A stretch of 36,145 nucleotides of DNA, taken from contig SVTA01000010.1 of assembly GCA_015064005.1 (NCBI GenBank), positions 1 to 36,145 of the forward strand. The letters run 5' to 3'. This stretch comes from Oscillospiraceae bacterium. GTDB taxonomy: Bacteria > Bacillota > Clostridia > Oscillospirales > CAG-272. Below the pieces are notes generated by a model. It searched no databases. It worked only from the letters and a program-made list of their open reading frames with translations, and was not told the DNA's origin. The translations under genes and the position numbers were made by a program. Positions 31,255-36,145 of this stretch are shown here, piece after piece; the first letter of the stretch is position 1; each line of letters begins with the position of its first letter.

Positions 31255-31268
31255 GCGTTTGAAAACGC
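31255..31268. promoter_or_regulatory. 14-bp dyad in the GH28 leader, candidate operator
   Basis: GCGTTT-ga-AAACGC, perfect, about 6-19 nt downstream of the predicted start site. The position and the CG-containing arms suit a LacI-type repressor of a sugar-utilisation gene; the repressor is not in the window. Confidence 0.4.
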
Positions 31269-31280
31269 ATCTACCTTTGT

Positions 31281-31309
31281 ATTGTAGCCCCAAAAAGAAG
31301 GTTTGTCAA
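31281..31309 (-). promoter_or_regulatory. promoter of the GH28-like gene
   Basis: On the minus strand TTGACA - 17 nt - TACAAT, 70 nt upstream of ATG 31210. Confidence 0.8.
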
Positions 31310-31410
31310 TACGTTTATTTACGAAACATTTTCGAAATGAAAAGCGCGTTCCGCTATACCGTTTGCGATCGTTTTGGGCTTCAAAATTTTAAGTGTTGTC
31401 GCGGGATAAG

Positions 31411-31454
31411 AAAAGCCCCCAGAGATCCTTGTCATAAGGATTCCGGGGACTTTT
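31411..31454 (-). terminator. terminator of the GMP synthase gene
   Basis: AAAAG-CCCC / GGGG-CTTTT outer stem with ATCCTT/AAGGAT inside, just past the guaA stop on the minus strand; T-rich arm follows. Confidence 0.75.
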
Positions 31455-31459
31455 GTGTA

Positions 31460-32461
31460 TTATTCCCACTCGATCGTGCCGGTGGGCTTAGGCGTGATAT
31501 CGTAGAGCACGCGGTTGATGCCCTCCACCTCGGAGGTGATGCGGGCGCAGACCTTATGCAGCACGGCGTAGGGGATCTCCTCGATCTGCGCGGTCATGGC
31601 ATCCTTGGTATTGACGGCGCGCAGAATGGCGGGCCAGCCCTCGTAGCGGCTATCATCCTTGACACCAACGCTCTTGATATCCGGGATCACCACGAAATAC
31701 TGCCACACCTTTTCGGCAAGGCCACATTTGTCAAACTCATCACGGAGAATGGCATCTGCCTCGCGGAGTGCGTGAAGACGGTCGCGAGTAATGGCACCGA
31801 GACAACGGACGCCGAGACCGGGGCCGGGGAACGGCTGACGGTACACCATGGCGTGGGGCAGACCCAAAGCCTCGCCCACCACGCGAACCTCGTCCTTGAA
31901 GAGCAGCTTCAATGGCTCTACCAGCGAGAATTTCAGATCCTCAGGCAGGCCGCCCACGTTGTGATGAGACTTGACGGCTTTTTTGCCCTCTGCCTGCTTG
32001 ATGCTTTCCAGAATATCGGGATAAATGGTGCCCTGGGCGAGGAACTCCACGCCTGCGAGCTTGCGCGCCTCGTCGGCAAACACCTCAATGAACTCCTTGC
32101 CGATGATCTTTCTCTTTCTTTCGGGGTCGGAAACGCCCGCAAGCAGATCAAGGAAACGATCGGTGGCATCCACATAAATGAGATTGGCGTTCAATTGGTT
32201 GCGGAAAACCTCGATCACGTTCTCGGACTCGTTCTTACGCATGAGACCGTGGTTGACGTGTACGCAAACCAGCTGCTTGCCAATGGCCTTGATCAACAGT
32301 GCCGCTACCACGGAGGAGTCTACACCGCCCGACAGCGCGAGCAGCACCTTTTTATCACCCACCTGCGCACGAACCGCAGCGACCTGTTCCTCAATAAAGC
32401 GCTCTGCCAGCTCCTTGGTGGTGATACGTACCATGTTTTCCGGTCTTTTGTTTGTGTCCAT
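31460..32461 (-). CDS. guaA: GMP synthase, ATP-PPase subunit without amidotransferase domain (333 aa)
   Basis: GuaA aminates XMP to GMP. Only the ATP-pyrophosphatase and dimerisation parts are here: the PP-loop LLALSGGVDSSVVAAL, HVNHGLMRKNE, GTIYPD, SHHNVGG, QPFPGPGLGVR and the C-terminal YDITPKPTGTIEWE. Bacterial GuaA is usually 510-525 aa with an N-terminal class I glutamine amidotransferase; that domain is missing and no glutaminase gene is adjacent. AAGGAG precedes ATG 32461, and the upstream 200 bp are promoter DNA, so the gene is not simply truncated by the track. It resembles archaeal two-subunit GMP synthase (GuaAb). It may use free ammonia or a GATase subunit encoded elsewhere. Confidence 0.9.
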   Translation of the reverse strand: MDTNKRPENMVRITTKELAERFIEEQVAAVRAQVGDKKVLLALSGGVDSSVVAALLIKAIGKQLVCVHVNHGLMRKNESENVIEVFRNQLNANLIYVDATDRFLDLLAGVSDPERKRKIIGKEFIEVFADEARKLAGVEFLAQGTIYPDILESIKQAEGKKAVKSHHNVGGLPEDLKFSLVEPLKLLFKDEVRVVGEALGLPHAMVYRQPFPGPGLGVRCLGAITRDRLHALREADAILRDEFDKCGLAEKVWQYFVVIPDIKSVGVKDDSRYEGWPAILRAVNTKDAMTAQIEEIPYAVLHKVCARITSEVEGINRVLYDITPKPTGTIEWE

Positions 32462-32520
32462 AGATAACTCCTTTTCCGCGGGGTGACCGCACAATATAAA
32501 ATCGACTACTATGATATTTT

Positions 32521-32550
32521 ATTATAACACCGCACCCCCTTTTTCTGCAA
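32521..32550 (-). promoter_or_regulatory. promoter of guaA
   Basis: On the minus strand TTGCAG - 18 nt - TATAAT, with a leader of about 55 nt. No purine riboswitch fold was recognised in it. Confidence 0.6.
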
Positions 32551-32617
32551 GTATTTTTTTGAACTTTTTTTGATTTTGTGTAACATATAAAAAAGGACGA
32601 TAATTTTACCTTGCTGA

Positions 32618-32647
32618 TTGACAAATATGCACCTTTAGTGGTAAAAT
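32618..32647 (+). promoter_or_regulatory. promoter of holA
   Basis: TTGACA - 18 nt - TAAAAT, 32 nt upstream of ATG 32680. Confidence 0.75.
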
Positions 32648-32679
32648 AATAGAAGAACCATAGGAAAGGAGAGGCGACG

Positions 32680-33714
32680 ATGTTTCCCATGATCACCGAG
32701 GCGGAGTACCGCAAGCAACTGAACCGGATCCCCGGTCGCGCCTTTCTTTTTTTTGGCGACGAGGACTATCTGAAGGGCGTGGCGCTGCGGCTTTCCCGCG
32801 AAGCACTTTGCCCAGACCCCTCCTTTGCTATTTTCAATGATGTGACCATTGACGCGCTGGACTACACGCCGGAGAAGCTCCTTGATGCCATGATGCCGCC
32901 GCCCATGATGACCGAGGCGCGCCTTATTTTGCTGCGAGGCATTGATTTCACCTCCTTCCGGGACGAGCTGGACGATCTACTGGAGGTGCTTGCTCAGCTT
33001 GCGGACTACGACTACAACACCGTCATCATCCACGTGGCCGCCGGTCTCATCGAGGAGGGAAATATATCCAAAAAACCCTCCACCATTATGAAACGCTTCG
33101 CCGAGGTAGCAACCCCCGTACATTTTCCGGCACAGACCGACGCCCGCCTGGCCGTGTGGGCAGGCAAGCATTTTGAGCATCTGGGCGTCACCGCGGCACC
33201 GCCTCTTTGCGCCGAGCTGATCGCCTACGCGGGCAGGAGTATGTTTGTGCTTGCCAGCGAGATCGAGAAGCTGGCCTGCTACGTAAAGGCAAAAGGGCGA
33301 AACACGCTGGAGAGGGACGATATCTACACCGTTGCGGCCCCAAATACCGTGATCGATGCCTTTTCCTTCTCCAACGCCATCCTTGACGGCAACAGCGCCA
33401 AGGCGCTGGAGGCGTTGTCCGTTATGAAATTTGAGCGCCGCGACCCCATTCTGATCCTCGGAGAGATCTCCTCTAACCTCGCCAATATTTATCGCGTACG
33501 CCTGCTGCTTGACGAGGGGAAGACCAAGCCCGAAATCGTTTCTGTGCTGAAGCTGCACGATTACAAGGTGGGGCTTCTCATGCGCTCCGCCGCCCGCACG
33601 GATGCCACGCGTCTTGCCCGCATCCTTTCTCTGACCGCGGAGGCCGACGCCGCTGTCAAGCGCACCTACAACGATTACGCCCCTATTGAGCGACTGATCT
33701 CCATACTTTCGTGA
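32680..33714 (+). CDS. holA: DNA polymerase III subunit delta (344 aa)
   Basis: Delta is the clamp-opening wrench of the replicative clamp loader. The order of elements fits HolA: an N-terminal RAFLFFGDEDYLK (degenerate P-loop region), PPPMMTEARLILLRG, the AAA+ lid segment with LAVWAGKHFEHLGV, then SMFVLASEIEKLACY and the C-terminal collar helices (VIDAFSFSNAILDGNSAKALEAL, RDPILILGEISSNLANIYR). Length is typical. AAAGGAG precedes ATG 32680. A second in-frame ATG three codons on is less well placed. It is followed by a gene with its own promoter. Confidence 0.93.
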   Translation: MFPMITEAEYRKQLNRIPGRAFLFFGDEDYLKGVALRLSREALCPDPSFAIFNDVTIDALDYTPEKLLDAMMPPPMMTEARLILLRGIDFTSFRDELDDLLEVLAQLADYDYNTVIIHVAAGLIEEGNISKKPSTIMKRFAEVATPVHFPAQTDARLAVWAGKHFEHLGVTAAPPLCAELIAYAGRSMFVLASEIEKLACYVKAKGRNTLERDDIYTVAAPNTVIDAFSFSNAILDGNSAKALEALSVMKFERRDPILILGEISSNLANIYRVRLLLDEGKTKPEIVSVLKLHDYKVGLLMRSAARTDATRLARILSLTAEADAAVKRTYNDYAPIERLISILS

Positions 33715-33721
33715 AAAAGCA

Positions 33722-33749
33722 TTGACTTTTCCCGAAAGTTGTGTATAAT
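33722..33749 (+). promoter_or_regulatory. promoter of the phosphoribosyltransferase-aspS unit
   Basis: TTGACT - 16 nt - TATAAT, 32 nt before ATG 33782 and just after the holA stop. Confidence 0.65.
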
Positions 33750-33781
33750 AAAATAGGTTGACATATTAAGGAGGAATCGCT

Positions 33782-34336
33782 ATGCTGACTTATAAAATGA
33801 ATATTGCGGGGCTTGACCGTGAGCTGCCGCTCTGCCCGCTGAATGAAAATCTTTCCATCGCGGCCTTTGTGATCTTCGGCGACCCGGAGCTGACCACCGC
33901 CGCCGCCAAGGCGCTGCTGGATAAAGCGCCCGCCTACGATTATCTGATCACCGCCGAGGCCAAGGGCATTCCGCTTGCCCACGAAATGGCACGCCTTGCC
34001 GGCAATCAGAAATATTTCCTTGCCCGCAAGACCCCCAAGCTCTACATGACCGACGTATTTGAGGTGACGGTACATTCCATCACCACCGCCAAGGAGCAGA
34101 AGCTCTACCTCGACAGAGCCGACGCAGACCTGATGCGCGGCAAGCGCATCCTCATTGTGGATGACGTGATCTCCACGGGCGAGTCGCTCCGCGCGGTAGA
34201 GGAGCTGGTCAAGGCCGCCGGCGGCGAGATCTGTGGCAAAATGACCATTCTGGCCGAGGGCGATGCCCAGAACCGTGAGGATCTCATTTATCTCGAAAAG
34301 CTGCCCCTGTTCAACAGCAAGGGCGAAATCATCTGA
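33782..34336 (+). CDS. adenine/xanthine-type phosphoribosyltransferase (184 aa)
   Basis: Type I PRTases make nucleotides from PRPP and a base, salvaging purines. The PRPP loop is ILIVDDVISTGESL (about residues 122-135). Upstream, DYLITAEAKGIPLAHEMARL and FLARKTPKLY match the APRT/XPRT layout (ExxGxxxA, then the KxxK region). The N-terminus (MLTYKMNIAGLDRELPLCPLNENL) is longer than in APRT and could mark a different base preference or a PurR-like sensor role. AAGGAGG precedes ATG 33782. It is followed after 12 nt by aspS, so the two are cotranscribed. Confidence 0.82.
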   Translation: MLTYKMNIAGLDRELPLCPLNENLSIAAFVIFGDPELTTAAAKALLDKAPAYDYLITAEAKGIPLAHEMARLAGNQKYFLARKTPKLYMTDVFEVTVHSITTAKEQKLYLDRADADLMRGKRILIVDDVISTGESLRAVEELVKAAGGEICGKMTILAEGDAQNREDLIYLEKLPLFNSKGEII

Positions 34337-34348
34337 AAGGATATCAAT

Positions 34349-36145
<1,797 letters not shown>

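Noticed and set aside
30080-32467. 795-aa plus-strand ORF
   Set aside because: Covers GH28 and guaA in antisense and spans their promoter and terminator signals; no ribosome site or motif.

Overview
The window looks like a chromosomal segment of a moderately GC-rich (roughly 55-60% in genes) gut-type Clostridia, probably an uncultured Oscillospiraceae/Christensenellales-like lineage. This is an inference from the gene families (type III glutamine synthetase, RNase M5-like Toprim protein, AGCS symporter under a glycine riboswitch, MocR regulator, many short carbohydrate-active genes). It also rests on the strong AGGAGG ribosome-binding sites and classical TTGACA-N17-TATAAT promoters. No rRNA, tRNA, CRISPR array or intact transposase was seen.

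Layout. 1-932: repeat-dense, gene-poor stretch with a 156-bp perfect direct duplication carrying a MITE-like inverted repeat, a second palindromic repeat, and two small minus-strand genes that look like prophage debris. 963-2396 (-): GH20 hexosaminidase. 2543-3588 (+): dut-maf, overlapping by ATGA, ended by a perfect hairpin. 3773-6109 (+): a large secreted, membrane-anchored SGNH hydrolase. 6143-10115 (-): four-gene operon U32 peptidase/tRNA hydroxylase family - rarA - uppP - RNase M5-like, from a consensus promoter. 10307-11212 (+): SDR oxidoreductase. 11291-15482 (+): three tandem paralogous PHP/CehA-type metallohydrolases, facing a deacetylase-like gene (15529-16617, -). 16765-18858 (-): glnN. 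19124-20588: a zinc-ribbon membrane protein convergent with a small membrane protein. 20719-22384 (-): Na+/amino-acid symporter with glycine riboswitch and terminator. 22603-25074 (+): a pair of unrecognised paralogous membrane proteins. 25118-27182: a C-terminally shortened MocR-like regulator divergent from a serine hydrolase. 27218-29205 (-): M42 peptidase and PlsC-like acyltransferase, each apparently its own unit. 29206-29776: non-coding, with a GH28-gene fragment and a duplicated 77-bp hairpin flanking another palindrome. 29777-31210 (-): GH28-like beta-helix protein. 31460-32461 (-): GMP synthase ATP-PPase lacking the amidotransferase domain. 32680-36145 (+): holA, a purine-type phosphoribosyltransferase and aspS, which runs to the window edge.

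How the genes relate. Housekeeping (dUTP and nucleotide sanitation, undecaprenyl phosphate recycling, replication-fork maintenance, GMP synthesis, Asp-tRNA charging, ammonia assimilation) is interleaved with single-gene carbohydrate/ester hydrolases typical of glycan-using gut bacteria. Adjacent units are separated by strong, often bidirectional hairpin terminators. The least explained material is the tandem PHP family with a gene-conversion patch, the paralogous membrane pair, and the hairpin-palindrome-hairpin element at 29510-29731. The ORF track omits aspS because it is open at the right edge; I translated it directly. Several track starts are extended; I moved them to the ATG that follows a good Shine-Dalgarno.
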